DNA from: Thuidium tamariscinum | Taxonomy: Eukaryota > Streptophyta > Bryopsida > Hypnales > Thuidiaceae | Reading direction: 5' to 3' | Assembly (NCBI GenBank): GCA_947034885.2 | Contig: OX344752.2 | Location: 10,478,001-10,542,000 of the forward strand | Length of the DNA: 64,000 bases | Shown here: positions 46,045-59,994 of the stretch, in pieces | Layout of the letters: each line of letters starts with the position of its first letter | Position numbering within the stretch: position 1 is the stretch's first letter | The notes under the pieces: generated by a model | Seen by the model: only the letters and a program-made list of their open reading frames with translations | The model's database searches: none | What the model was told of the DNA's origin: nothing | Translations under genes and position numbers: made by a program

Positions 46045-49000
46045 ATGAGGCTGCTCAAACGGAAAGTCAGGAAGCTCGAAGGATGCGGGAAGGTGATTAA
46101 GCTCGATGCCCTTCTAGATTTCTTTTATCCTTTCCCTTTTCAAGTTTGCACGGTCCGACCAATTTCAGAATTCTATTCCGGCGTCTTGTGGAACGCCGTG
46201 TACTGACTTTCTCCAGTTGCATATGCAATGTTGTCTGAGTAGTCTGCAAGAGCGAGTATCTCTTTCAATCTAGCGGTTCCTAGAGTGTTAGGTCTTATGG
46301 TTCAAAGTTGTTGACGAGGTTGTTGAACTTTTATGTGGATGACCAGAATCATAATAATCAAATTCTTGAGCTCAAGAAATCACTGCAATTTAAAGAAAAT
46401 TGTGTTTGTCATTTGACACGTTTTTATCAAAATGAGATACAGATTTTCACTCTTCAATCTTGCAGCTAGAGCTGGAAAGAGTCATTGGATTGACGTCGAT
46501 GTCGGCAAGCGGGTTATCATGCAATCCAACCACCGGAGAACTCGCTTACTTGGCTGGCGCTGTTGTAGTTGTTTACAACGTCAAGGCCAGCTGTCAAACC
46601 CGATTTTTAATGGCTCCTAAAAGCGCTAAAGCTTTCACATGTATTGCTTACTCAGGTCAAGGAGGAAGACTTCTTGCAGCTGGCGAGGTATGTGAAGGGT
46701 GCTGTGCGAACACTTTTTCCGGATCTATAGATTGTCATATGATGCTTTCCAAGAACAATCTGTTTTCGCTCTTGAAATTGACCCATCCTCTAAGCGTTAT
46801 TTTGCTTGATTCACTGGATGGGGTGTGAAACCAAACCCAGATTTTTAGATTCAGTTCTACCAAATAATTCTCTGTTGTGCCTGGAATGTTTCAATCTGTA
46901 GAGAACGGTCATTTACCAGGGTTTATCTTTGCGACCTAAAGATTGTACCAGTCAGTGCACCTAAAAATTTGACTTTTCTGGAATGAAATTTTCATCAAAC
47001 CAACTTGACCCTGACCCTCCAGGGCAATTATTGCAAGCTCAAAGTTAATGTATTCGCAATTTTTCATGATTTAGCTATGTTATTACATCTCTTTCCCTCT
47101 TAGTTATGTTAATTCTATCTTAATTTATCTATTTGGAGCATGCTTCTTTAGCACCGATGTTGCAAAACGTCCTTAAGCTTTTCTGACTGTTTGCATTTCT
47201 AAGTGGCAAAACTCCTTGTTTGTATACGTTTTGACTCGTTCCACTGATGTACAATTTTACTGAACGCAGTCAGGGCACCAGCCAGGCGTTATTGTTTGGG
47301 AGGTTTCTGTGGGAACATGTGTTGCTGAATTGAGGACACATAAGCATGGGGTCTGCTCTGTCCAGTTTTCACCGAATGGTGAGCAATCTATGACTAATAC
47401 GAGTCTGAAGCTCTACTATTTCTACAGAGCATTGTTTGAATTTATTAAGGACACGCAGCTTTTCTGTGCAGTTCACACTCGGGCTACTTGAATTGAAATT
47501 TTGACAAGCATTCTCTTCAAGACAACTAATACATGATTTTTTTTGAACAGTTGTCTGATATCTCCAATCACTATGAAGGTTGTATAGCGAGCAGAACCTA
47601 GAATAAGTTACCCTTCATGTTACATGTTCTGACATGTATGTCTGATAATTTCTACTTACAGGAAAACACCTTGTATCGGTTGGTGTTCATAGTGATGGAC
47701 ATGTATGTCTTTGGGATTGGAGAAGTGGCACGTTATTAGCAAAATCTCGCGCTTCCACAACATCTCAACCGGCATGTGCACTGCAATTTGCGTCAGATGG
47801 TAGTTTTTTTGTGACTGGAGGCATAAAGCATTTGAAACATTGGGTGATTGGCTTGCCCAAAGCTAGATCTGCCGGAGGCAATGGGACCATCGGAATGGAA
47901 GGGAAAACCGTAAAACTCGGTAGCCAGAAAGATAGTTCTTTCGTTGCAATCTTGTCTGCTCCACCGGCAAAGGATGCGACAACTGTGACCCCTGACTTTC
48001 AACCACTGTACGCGTTAAGTGCTGCAGGTGCGTGTTTCCCAGTAGACGCAGGTGTTTCATGTTTGTGGGACTGAATTTTGAAGCATATCAAATGTCATAT
48101 ACATGTTGGTGCATATGGTTACATTTAGATACCAATAGTAGTTTTTCTACAAGCCTACTTCTTACATGTGCCAACTTTATCTCACAGCGAAGTTTCACTT
48201 CGGGAATCTGCAGTGTGTGTCATTGGCCACAAAAGTTTTACCGGACTTACTTTTTTCCCTCGAAATTTTCAGGAATTCTGTGCTTGCTTCATTGCGGTTT
48301 GGCTATTGAGAAGTGGGTTGATCTGAAGGTATTAGGGCCGGTGCTCCAACACCTTGCTATTGCTATGCTAGTGTAATGTTGAATTTCGTTTAGGAAACGC
48401 AGTCGTGCGATTGGTGAAATTATTTTTCTGCTGCTCTTTATTGTTGTTCCTTTTAACAAAAAGCAACTTTCGACCTATGCTTAAATCGAATGATAGGGCT
48501 TCTAAATAAGTTTGCGTGTTTTGTTTGTCTCTTAAATTCCTCCAAGGCTGGATTCACCTTTTTCTTCTCAGTCAATCTGTGAAATGGTGACTTCTACATT
48601 ACTGAAGATCGGTTGGACGTCGTGTATGATGACCGGCGCAGGTCAGGCATGGATACGCTCTAGCTGTTTCCGAAGCCCATGTGGGATGTGCTTGCAGTGA
48701 TGGGATTGTTCGTGTTTTCATGCATGGGAGCCTTGCATATGCTGTCACATTGCCAAGACCTGCTCCTTATGGTTATCATGGACTAACAGATGTCAGTCTT
48801 GGTGCTACTCTTGCTGTTGGAAACCGTACACAACCTGGCATTCGGTTCCCTGATGCTGTTGCATGCAGCTTCCTTCAAGAAGGGCACACCCTCGGTATAA
48901 TAGTTCTACTAGTGTGTTTCATTTCTTTGTTTGAAAGTTTTCTCTGTTTGTCTGTTTGATCTCTGGTCTCTGTATATCCTTACGTTGCTAACTCAAATTA

Positions 49001-52000
49001 CGTTTTACTCTGGCCGGGACGTGCTCAATCGATTACTCGTTGTCTTGAATCCCAGCTGTCATTTACGGAGACCACAGCCTTCTGGTTTGGGATGTGCAGA
49101 GCTTCTCAAAGGTACATCTTTGCTCAGAGCTCGTGGCAATAGTGTTCTGTATCGCTTTAAAGATGTTCTATCAGAGGATAAACTGTTGCCGTAATGAGTG
49201 TTCCATTTCAGCGTTCTCATTATCTGTTCACTTTCTAGTATAACTCAAACTGAGGTCGTCTAGTTGATGAGGAATCCAAAAGATCTGCAGTTCGTGAATT
49301 TCTTCTGAGAAACCTTTCCCTTTTGTGACGGAGATAATATGAAGACTACCTAAATTCTGCACTAGCGACTGTTAATGCATGTTCCAGTGACCATGGTGTA
49401 TGTATTAAATACTATATGCTCGGTTGTTTATATTCAGAGAATCTCATCCAATCGAGACTAATCAAAGATTTCTTTATTGATGCAGATAGGAAGATACCGT
49501 ACATTGCTCTCCCACAATTCTTGCGTATGGGATGTGTCTCTTTTACCCACACCAAAGCAAGCACCAGCTCTCCAGCTAAACAATGAGAAAGACTGCTCGC
49601 TTGGTGGAGCGTTTGCGACGTGCTCTGCTGATGGGTCAATTAGGTTGTGGAATCTCGGTTCAGGGCAGGAGAAGTGTAGCGTAGGATTGAATGCAGCTCC
49701 ACCGCGGCCTCCCAATATTTATAGCAAAGACGTTCTGGGCGTTCTATACATAGGTGAGCCTATTTGAAATTCTGCAGTAGTTGGCTTGGGAGAAGGAAAG
49801 TGCGGTAATGTTGCATGATGTAGCATCCTTCAAGCGTCACTATGAGGACTAATTTGAATTTTGAGGTGTATTTTGAATTCATGCGACTTGCTTTCTATTG
49901 GAGAGTGCATATTCTTCTGGTTGAATATCGCCATGCACCTAAAATGTATTGCTTGCAGAACCTATAGCACATATCTATAACAGAAATAAATGCTTCATTG
50001 CCTGCAGAAAATAGGGAAGATCAGAAGGATAAAAATGCCGTGGGTACGATAGATGGGGAGTCGGTGGATACTTTGCACGGGTTTCGGACAATCTGTGCTA
50101 GTCCAGATGGCCAGCATCTTGCTGCTGGTGATCGAAATGGAAATCTTCGTATCTATGACTTGAATACGTTGCAACTATTAAGCTGCAAAGTGCGTCCTCA
50201 TATTGCTGCACGACAGTGTTGTCATATTTGAAATTTTCTGAGTAAAAGTGAGTTTGAGAGTGGGTATTTGTTTGACCTCACACGTATGTATCAGTTGAAA
50301 GAATCCAAGTAGATGCAATAATCGCCATTCACATGCTGGAAAGCTGAAAGTTTTGCAGGAGTGTTGACAGGAAGCACATAATGGTGAATTGTTATCGTTG
50401 AGCTTCACTTCAAACACAAATGACAGATTGGTTGAGGAACCAGTCTGCATGCCCCTATTGGCTTCTGGAGGCAGAGATCGCCTTATACATGTTTATGATG
50501 TGAACAGGTTGGACTCAATGTTCATGACTTGAATGCAATGCGTTCGATTTGAGTATCGAATACATGGGCTAGGAGGCAATCAAGGATAGTCCTCTCTAGT
50601 TAGCAGAGTTTTGTGCATGTCTTCCTTTGATAAGGGCATTGCTTTGCAGGGGTTATGATGTTGTTGAGACCTTGGACGACCACTCAGCATCCGTGACCAC
50701 CGTGAAGTTCGCATGCAGTGGGTCGAAGCTCCTTAGCTGCAGTGCAGATAAGTAAGTACTCAAAGGTTCTCCACTTTTACATCCTTTTTTCAGAATTTGA
50801 CTATTTCTTCCCATTCATACCCGTTTGTAGATTGAGAGTTCAAAGTATATTCTTGGGTGTACTCCTTGAAACGCGAACACTTTGATTTCTTGCACTTAGA
50901 GCAGGGTGAAGTCCTTATAGTGGATTATGCGCAGGACTGTAGTGTTTCGCAATGTGGTGGCTTCGGGCGCTGGATGCAAAAGTTCACGCTACCATCAAGA
51001 GCTTTCACCTCGAGGAACGTTCTATGACATTGACACAGATCCCTGCGACAAACTCGCAGTGGCTGTTGGGCAGGTACCGTCTTTAGGTAGATCAAATGGT
51101 GGCAGTGTGACATTTGTGGTCTATTTCTATACCTTTAGATTTTATGGACATGTTGTTTCTGTCTAAGCCTAGTGGTTTTGTTCTTCTATCATACAACCCA
51201 TGTACTTCTATTGATGACTGAAACTAGGATAAGAAGCTCAGCATCCTGAATTTGGCTAGTGGCAAGACTGTTCGATATCTGAAGCCTGAGGGTGATGTTG
51301 GAGAGCCTTTCAAGGTAACTTGGATTATATTATTTAACTTATTATTCTGCAATAAATTTGTATATTACTTCAAATTAGAGTTACAAAAAAAGCACTTCAG
51401 TGGTCATCTTCTTCGTGGATCTGTTTGACCAAAGGTGGATTGATGTTCTGACATTCAATTAAGAAGAATGAACTCTCTCCTATTTTTATACTTTGGCGTA
51501 AATTAAGAGTCTGTTCATCTTAGGCCACTTGTCAAGTCCCAAAGGTCAAGAAACATACAATTAAAAATTCTGTTGTGCAATTGCACGCTTGATGCTATAC
51601 GGCTCGACAGGTGCGCTTGGATCCCAGCGGTATGTACGTTATATGTTCCCATTCAGATCGAATATTGAGGGTGTACGACTTCCTCAATGGGGAGCTTTTG
51701 GCTTATGCATCAGGGCATGCAGAAATTGTAACAGGAATGGTATTCCTTCCAGACTGCAGAAGACTTGTATCTGTAAGTAATGAACCTTTAAAGTTAACTC
51801 CTATTCAACTGCAGCTACAATGTAGCGTGGCAGCCTTTTATTTTGTTAGACATACTTGTGGTTATTGCCATCAAAACTGAGAGCGTTCTTGCTATGCATT
51901 GCGAGCGTGTTGCTCATTGCGCTGGCAATGTGGATTTCCCAAGTAATATTTCTTGCGTGTCAATTTAGTTTACTGTGCACAAGTTGCGGGCATCGTTCAA

Positions 52001-55000
52001 AATTGAAACTCTTTACACTGCTTAAAACTAGATCACTTGCTCGGAAAATGTTGGTCTCTCTGTTTATCTGTATCATTTTCTGCTGCGAATACAAAAGCCG
52101 TGACTCCTGTTTGTGGTCAATTGAGATTTCGCTAGGTTGACTCAGATCTTAGTTACACGGATTGATTTTGGCTTTTTGCTTTTCTCAGAAACTGTTAAAT
52201 TTTACTCCGGAGTACATGTTTTTGAGTATCGTTAACATCTTTCTGTCTTGAGTTGACGAACTTCCAGGTAAGTGGAGACAGCTGCATCTTCATTTGGCGT
52301 CTTCCGCTTAACATGTCACGTTCTATGAGGAAACGTTGTATAGCAAACGCCGAGTCCCGACCGCCTCTTAGATGCTTAAAATCTGCCCCGACACAATCTC
52401 CCAGACACTTGGATAGAACCATCAGTACCCCAAGAAGAGTTGATCAGGCAATACCCTTTGATCCTCTTGATGTAAAATCAAAGGACTCTTGCCAAAACGA
52501 TCAGAAAGATATCTCGGTTCAGACAAAGCACGGGCAAGTCATAACCCTTTCAGCAGCAGTACACGATTCGAGTTACAAAGCTGTTGATAGGCCTCATACA
52601 GAGCCTGCTGAATGTAAAAAGGTACAGTTAATATGCCCTCAACTAGTTTTAAATGAAATTAGGTTTGCTCATTCAGAACGCAGGTATCACCGTTTGAAAA
52701 TTGATGTCGGGTTTTATGTAAGTGATAGATGGCTTCTGTATGCAGCGCTTAGGACGTGATGGATACAAAGCTGTCTCCGAAGCCCGAAGAGAAGCAGTTC
52801 ACCCTGTCGATAGTTCTAACATCCGCAGTTATCCTGCTGAGGATCTTGGTACAAATCTTCAGCAAAACGTTCTTGAGAGTCGAGCCTTACAACCTGAAGG
52901 CAGTCCGTTATTGTCTGCGCAAGATGACCTGAGGTGGGCTTGATCCAGGAAGATGAAATCTACCTGCAACACCACTCGTAATTGGTAGTCAAATCTAATT
53001 ATGATGTACTATCTCAAGCGTCTGTAAGTTTGTTTACTCTGGTTTTCTCTTACAGTTGAAATGAAATCGATGACTCCTATTGAGTAGTTGTCAAACTAAT
53101 GTGGTAACTCTTACCGTCTTTGAAATTCAGGAGGGAGTCCCACTGGAAAACTGTGCACACCGTTTTTTTCGGTGAGAATGATTATTCTCACGATGAATCA
53201 CTGTCGAAAGCAGGTCCTGAAGAGACAGCAAAATGTGAAAATGACAGAAGGAACAGGGCAGGCAATGGTGCTGTTTCGTCCCATACAATGAACGCCCCAT
53301 TCAACGCAGTGGAAGAGAAATTTTCTGAGAAATCATCTCTTAATACGGAAAAGAATTTGCAGGCAACGTCAGATTCTGAGAACGAAGATCGGTTGGTTAC
53401 TGACCTATCAGATGCTGGCGAAGATTCAGAAGCTCAAAAATCTATGTTTGCTCTGGAAAAAACTAAATCTATCAACGAGGAAGGCAAGAAATCCGAACGA
53501 GCTTGTGAAGAAATTAAGAGCAGCCGAGAGAGGATTGATATCTCTTTTGCAGGAGGAGAAACTCTTGAAAACTTTGGCAGTTTCAATAAAGAAAGCCTGG
53601 ACTGTCATGCACAACCTACACAAGCGGAAAGAACTCCTAAACAAGACTTAAAGGCAGATGGGGAGTTTAAGCGGATACCCACTTTGGAAAAAACAAAGAC
53701 TTCCATAGATACCGAGCTTGTGAAGGTCAATGACGATGGCGACGCGGACTGTGGCTATCAAAATCACAAGGACTTGTTGATTGGGCGCTTCCAAAAAATT
53801 GCTTCAAACCACAAGGTAAGACATAAGAGTGTCGAAGTTCTTCTATCTTTGGGCACAGGCATGTCGTGAACATAAATGAGCAGCTTCAATCGAGAATCAG
53901 ATCAGGATTTTCAGTAATCCCTTGATGCGGTGGTCAGTGCCTAGCATGAAAGCTGAAACTTTCCAATGCTCATTTGACATCTGCAGGAGGAAGATTTAGA
54001 TAACAGTAGCTTCTCCTCTCGGTTTTTTGCGCGATCGAATTTATCCCACCCTCAAAGTCTATGGTTTGACACATCCTTAAAAACGGAGGTAGAAATTGCA
54101 GGAACTGAAACTCAAGCCCTTTTACAAGATGAAGATGTAGAAAATAATCCAGGACGCCTTTTAGCTGCAGAAAGAGAACGGCTGAAGCTGCGGGAGAGGC
54201 AGGTACAATGGAACCGCACATGTTTTTTTCCTGTCAGACTACCCTTGATACTGCAATGAGAGAGACTGTAAGGAATGCGGAGTTGGTACAATTAGCACTT
54301 TGCAGATCGTGTGTATGTAAAACCCAAAGGCCAAAGAGGTCAACCCCTAGGATCTAGATTGACGACAGCATAATCACTTTCTTGAAATTTAACAGTCCAG
54401 ATATTGCATTCCTACCAATTAGTCACGAACGATCTTTCCAGTTGACCCAGAACTGGTCAACTGGGTCAAGCACTTGACTCTTTCTATCCATGATCATTGA
54501 ATCGTTTCTTATTTCCTAGTTGAAGGTTGGTCTTTGTGAGATGACAGAACAAAATGGCGATAGAGGTTCAACGTATGCGGGAGAGGTTGGTAAATCTTGG
54601 GATTGCAGTCGCCGAAATTGCACACGACGGTGAGTGCACAGAACGCAAATGGGACGGAGAAGACAAATTTTCTGGCTATGCATTGCCCCCTGAGAGCCCA
54701 AACAAGCTGTCTGCATTTGCGGCTCATGATGCAGTCGAATTTCAAGATTCTTGCTTGCCCAATCCTCCTTCTGAACCACCCGGATCTGCTCAACATGGTG
54801 CCAAAATGGCTTCGAGTTTTTGTCTTCGAGATAGGATTGTAGATGGCACTGAGAGCTTGTGCTTAGGTGTTGTGAGCAAGGAAAACGGCATCGCACTGTC
54901 AGCGGGTGAGTCTTACAACTTAGACGGTGCTGCCCCTTGTATGATGGGAACCCCTCGAACCCCTTCGGGCACTCACAACCTGAGGAATTTGGATGGTCGG

Positions 55001-56793
55001 AAGATCGACTTATGGCAAATTAAGGCGAGAGAAGACCCTGAAGGTCGAAATAGACTGAACATGGAGGAAATCGAAGAGGAAATATCCATGGCTGCACAGA
55101 CTACTAGTATAAAACAAGATGAGAGACCTGTTGACAAGAAAGGATCAGGAGTTGAGGATCCTTCGATTTGCCGGCTTATAAAAATACCATCCAAAGCGGA
55201 GGTTGGACGAGTTTTAGCAAGCAGAGGAGAAAGGAATGCAGCTGAACGAGGGTTAATTTCTCAGGAGCACAGCCCTTGCAACAGAGCTGCTCATGCTAAG
55301 TTCCCTGAAAGTGAGATTGCGAGAAGAAAAGAACATGAGATTGTAGCGAATCGCAAAGACGCTCTGTCTTCAATAGCTGAACTATCTCCAACACTCAGAA
55401 GAGCTTTAAAAAGTGGAGAAAATATTGTGCCGTTCTTTGAGGAAGGAAATCATAACGTGGAACGGACGCTGGATGGACGTCATTCAAATACCAAGCCGAA
55501 AGCTGACAGCCACGCTTCCATTCCTCCGTCGTGCACGTTCCCTACGTGTAAGGATTCACTGTCGTCCACGAGATTCTTTGAAGCATCAAATTGTGAGAGT
55601 AGTGAAATGCCTCACGAACACGAAGAAACAGATTTCCAAGGCGATTCACAGCTCATACGAACGCAAAGGCTTTTCGAAAGATGCAAAAGTGTTAACATGA
55701 ATGAATTCCTCGGTACGTTTCATGTAATGTCTTACTGGTTACTGTTTGTAAAGAGCAAAAAAGTCAATTGCATTTGTCAGTTCATTCAATCAATTGTAAT
55801 CTTTGTTCAAAATGTGCGATATTTAAGTGGCATCAATTGGTAGAGAATCTGAGTAAGAAGAGTATTTGGAGGTTCTTGTCATCCTTCAGTACAAATGAGA
55901 ACGCACTTCCGTCATACTTCCGTCATTGATAGGGAAAAGTCTGCTATGAATTTGCAAAAAAATCTCTACTTTGAATAGCTCCCATCAGACTCAATCAGCC
56001 CTGTGTTTACCATCAGGTGATATACCTGGTGTGGAAGCCCAGGACCGACCTCCATGCTCTTCTCTAGGGCCTGCAGGTGAAGAACCTTGCATTTCTACCC
56101 CGTCGCTTCCTCGCCCAGTTGAAGATTATCAGAAGTCTTTGTATGACTTGATGGAAGCAGCAGACAGGGCATCCTCGCTCTTCGGTGAAGTACGATCCGT
56201 CTGTCGAAGAACTACACCAACACCTCCCGAAACCCCTTGCACTCCTTCAACAAGTATATCACTTGATATATTATCTCTCAGTCGCACTTATCAAAGATTG
56301 CTGCCTGGAACGCTACAAACTGTGCAAAGACTAGCTGATGAAGCTGCAGCATGTGGACTACCGTGTAACAGAGCTGTGATTACTGTCGACAATGACAGCT
56401 TGAACAGTTTCAGTCCCGGCATAGGTGAGTCAAATACTGTTCAACATTCTTGCTCATTAACAATGCGATCCGATCCTTGATTTTGTTTCGGACGAGTACA
56501 CCTAAAATTTCTCATCAATGTAATTTATTTCACTCCCTTTGCGGCATATACCGTACAGTCGCAAGATAAGGTCAGGTAGAATAACCAACTTGAATTGAAC
56601 AATGATTTGTCCCGCAGATTTGTTAAACAGCTCAGCAACATGTTCAAGCATGTTCCAGTCAAGGCCAGGAACAGGCGCTTCTTCCTCACTGGCTTCAGTA
56701 GATGTGGAGGGATTCATTTCTCGCTTCTCTGAGACACTGGCGAGCCAAGTTCTCGCACTTGTCCACAAGGCTTTGCCTGGCAAGCAATCATAA
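46045..56793 (+). CDS. WDR62/MABP1-like WD40 repeat protein
   Basis: Likely scaffold protein; the animal relatives bind JNK-pathway kinases and act at spindle poles, and the plant role is not clear. Exons: 46045-46092, 46466-46687, 47270-47378, 47662-48027, 48273-48328, 48642-48894, 49056-49111, 49486-49753, 50008-50189, 50371-50507, 50650-50751, 50935-51073, 51228-51314, 51611-51772, 52268-52621, 52746-52933, 53131-53815, 53987-54202, 54548-55712, 56017-56424, 56618-56793. Phases all agree: 1,792 residues. Residues 17-745 form about a dozen WD repeats in two propellers. Diagnostic stretches are LELERVIGLTS, AYLAGAVVVVYNV, YGDHSLLVWDV, ASGGRDRLIHVYDVN, ETLDDHSASVTTVKF, GHAEIVTGMVFL and SGDSCIFIWRLP. 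The rest is a long polar tail with a coiled coil near 1190-1230 (AAERERLKLRERQ) and C-terminal helices (YQKSLYDLMEAADRASSLF). It is longer than human WDR62 (about 1,500). The first exon (MRLLKRKVRKLEG) resembles the short basic start of plant homologues. Exon 15-16 and 19-20 junctions are least certain. Confidence 0.88.
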
Positions 56794-57746
56794 AGGACAC
56801 CAAGCGGACTTAAAGGAATTTGTACGCTATCACGGCAGATTGCGAACCAGCAGCGTACTTGCTGGGGAAGGTAAGAATCTCTGATCGTTTGGAGGTAACA
56901 GAATTTCTGTCACATTGGCAAATGTTCAATCTCTCTAGTTGCACTGGAATTTCCAAATCTAACTGAGGAGATTCGGTAGCGGAATATGAAAATTAGCCTT
57001 TCATTCTGGTTCCCCCAACAAACTCGTCCCAGCTGTTTCTCCACTCTATCTTTTGTCCACACCCAGTTTGTGCTCTCAGCCAGATGTGCACATTCGCCTG
57101 GACTAGGACCCAGCCTGTTGGAGCACGAAGAGTTGTGTACAGGAAGGGTGATAGAGAAAATAAAATATGCATGTTTCTTATAAATTCGGAAGCATAAACA
57201 CAGTAAAATGCTTTTGCAAGCTAGTGGCTGCCCAGTCACCATCAATCCTTTCCTGTATGAAATTGTTGTATATGTATTTTACAAGAACGATGAATGGAGC
57301 TTGATGTATCCTTTAAATGTCCAGTATGTCATGCACAGACGTTACTTGTTTACCTGATCGCATCAGCTTTGCGCATCTTTTTTTCAACAAGTAACCCGTT
57401 ACAGAGGGAATATAATAGGTAATAATGTACAACAAAATTGTATTTTCTCTCACGTAACTTGGGAAGTTGGTAGTCTTTGTAGGGACATTATTTTGAAGGT
57501 CCCCTTAACCTACTAAAATGGACTCTCCGAGTTTAAAAAGCCCTCACCAAAGAATATCTGAATTCTCTTTCCCGGCCATAAGAATCTTGGAGTTCCCAAA
57601 TGAAGGAATGTTGGTCCTTAGTATCGTAATTGACCAGCCGACGCTTCTGTAAATAAAGTCTCCTTCAATGAATGGTATTCTACGCTGTTAGTCGACTCAA
57701 AGTAGCTGAGTCTAGAATATCCAAATCAATTGGTTTTCACATTTGG
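56794..57746. other. Intergenic stretch between convergent genes
   Basis: 3' flanks of the WD40 gene (+) and the transporter gene (-). No frame with recognisable content. AATAAA-like signals occur (AAAATAAAATATGC near 57158; TAAATAAAG near 57650), consistent with polyadenylation regions. No RNA gene seen. Confidence 0.5.
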
Positions 57747-59994
57747 CTAATGAAAGACGCGCTCACCCGTTGCAGAGAAGACCCAGAACGCGGTGCTGGC
57801 AATGTACATAACCGAAGTCAGGGTTAGAATCGACTGAAATGACCCCAAGCGTTCAATGAAAAGGCCAGTGCCCATGGTGCTAATGATCGCTGCCAAAGTG
57901 CCTGCTGTATTAGACATACCTGCGGAATAATCCACACGTTGGTATTAGTCAGAATTACCTCCGCAATAGGTTTCGCAATTCTTCTTCCACTAGAAACGTT
58001 GGAGATTCTTACCATGTAGAACACCTGCATACTTGGGCCCAATCTCCTGGTAATTGACAAGGAAACCTGCTTGACTGAAGGCACTTAAACCCACAGCGGC
58101 AGTGAGCCAGGCTGCGGCGACCATTGGATGACTGACGGCGTTCAGTCCCAGGAGCGCCACTGCCGGTCCCAGGAAGCCAATGGATTGCATGATCTTGCGT
58201 GTGGTTGTCACCGAGACACCAGCTCGCACAAGAGTATCAGAGCTGGCGCCGGCGACGAACCCCACGGCTGCCATCATCGCCCATGGCACGGCGCTGAACC
58301 ACGCCGCGTCCTTGAGGTTCACTCCCAACACCTAAGCACCTCAAAATCATCAGTTTAAGGACGATTTACTGTCATTGACATTTATTGTGAACGAGGAAGT
58401 GGGCACAGTTGCAACCACCGGAGCAGAAAGTGCTCACCGTGTTGAAGTACACCGGCATCCATCCCAGCAGAATAAAGTAACCCTGCACAAGGAAATATTC
58501 AGTGTCAGTATTCACAACCATTTTTCCGAAGTCACGCAGTCGAAGTTTAAGTGAATTTGACGTACCCAGTTGTTCATGAAGTTGGCCACTATGATGGCCC
58601 ATGTGGGCAGCTTAGAAAGGAGAAGACGAAACGGTGGAACGACAGCACTAGATGAGGTAGCTGAATTTCTTGACCCAGTGGTGGCTATTACATCCTCATT
58701 TCCTCGTTTGATGTACTGATACTCCTCGCGTGAAATCCTAGACTGGTTTAGTGGATTGCTAGTGATGGCAGCCAGCCATACGACTAGCCACAGAAAACCT
58801 GTGAATCCAAACGCCACGAACGGTGCTTTGACGCCGAAACGAGTGGTTAGTAGCATAGGCGTGAGAATCAGCCCAGAGACGCTTCCCAGATGAAAGCCCG
58901 CCATGGTCATTCCCACTGCTCTAGACCTCTCTGTGCGAGGAAACCACCTGGAAGCGAAAAACATGGATGATCAGCAAAATTAGGGTCACCAATCTATCCC
59001 GAGATATCACCACATGCATTCCGAGCGTAGGGGTTACCAATCAAGCGCACTTGGAAATCATGTTGTTCATGCACGGCATCGCCACACCCTCGGCCAGGCC
59101 CATGAGCACTCGGACCGCCAGCAACATGGGCAGCGACTGGCTTGCTGCCCAGGGCGTGAGCACTGTGGCGAGCGACCATAGCGCTACCCCCCACGCCATG
59201 ACGCTCTTGCCGCCGTATCGGTCCGCTAGCGCTCCTCCCGCAATGGGTGACAGCAGGTACCCCCACAGAAACGACGACTGCATGATTTCCACACAAATTG
59301 ATTTCAGAGATTAGGATTGAAACAAAGGGTGGTCCAAATGAGATGAAGAATATGGGTTAGATTGATTGATGCATTGCTGTTCACAGATCAGGTTTGAAAG
59401 GGAGGTGATCGAAGGAGAAGATGGAGGTGGGAGAGATTGATTGAATTAGAGTACCTGTACAATGCCTGCGAAGCTCTGGCTCCAGCCATGGGCGGCGGAC
59501 ATGGGCACAATGGCGACGGACATGACGACTCGATCGGCGTTGCACAAAGCCATAGCTATGGCCACCATGGCGACCACCTTGACTCTCTCCGAAGAGAGAA
59601 ACGCCAACAGCCCTGCTTCCTGATTTTCTTCCACCACCACCAAATCTGCAGCTCCAGTCAACGCCACCTGACACCGCGTGCTCTTTGATCCTGTGGGGCA
59701 TGGTCGAACCTGGGGTGATAAGATTTGCGAAGACTCGAAATTCTCCTCTGGACAGGAAGTGGGTGCAATTAGGTCGGAGAGTGCTGCAACAGGGTTTGTG
59801 ATCCGCTGGAAGAGATGTACCGTCCGAGAGGTAAAGTGGGATTGATATTCACGTGACGAAACTCTTTGCAAGTTCGTTAATCTCCTTGGTGCATTGTTCT
59901 TCGTCATGAGATGTCGTGTCAGAGGTCCACCGCGTAAGGGAATGCAAGAGGACGCCATCGCCAGCTCCATCTTCAGTGTGCCGAATGAATACAT
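57747..59994 (-). CDS. PHT4: Plastid-type PHT4/ANTR anion (phosphate) transporter
   Basis: Major facilitator of the SLC17-like PHT4/ANTR family, which moves inorganic phosphate or other anions, usually across plastid envelope or thylakoid membranes. Exons in reading order: 59994-59455, 59277-59051, 58947-58566, 58482-58438, 58331-58013, 57919-57747. The phases agree and give 561 residues. Residues 1-130 are Ser/Thr/Arg-rich with few acidic residues, as in a chloroplast transit peptide. Next is the first membrane helix with NADRVVMSVAIVPMSAAHGW, the family signature after which SSFLWGYLLSPIAGG and LADRYGGK follow. Other matches are TVLTPWAA, MGLAEGVAMPCMNNM, WFPRTERSRAVG, GWMPVYFNTVLGVNLKDAAW, YQEIGPKYAGVLHG and MSNTAGTLAAI. 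About 12 hydrophobic segments are present, and length is typical. The ATG at 59994 is the first; one at 59970 is an alternative. The family is clear, the member (PHT4;1-4;6) is not. Confidence 0.9.

Noticed and set aside
46045-56793. Identification of the WD40 gene as WDR90/POC16
   Set aside because: The first WD repeats fit loosely, but RDRLIHVYDVN, TLDDHSASVTTVKF, GHAEIVTGMVF and SGDSCIFIWRL are WDR62/MABP1 signatures, and no CFA20-like N-terminal domain is present.
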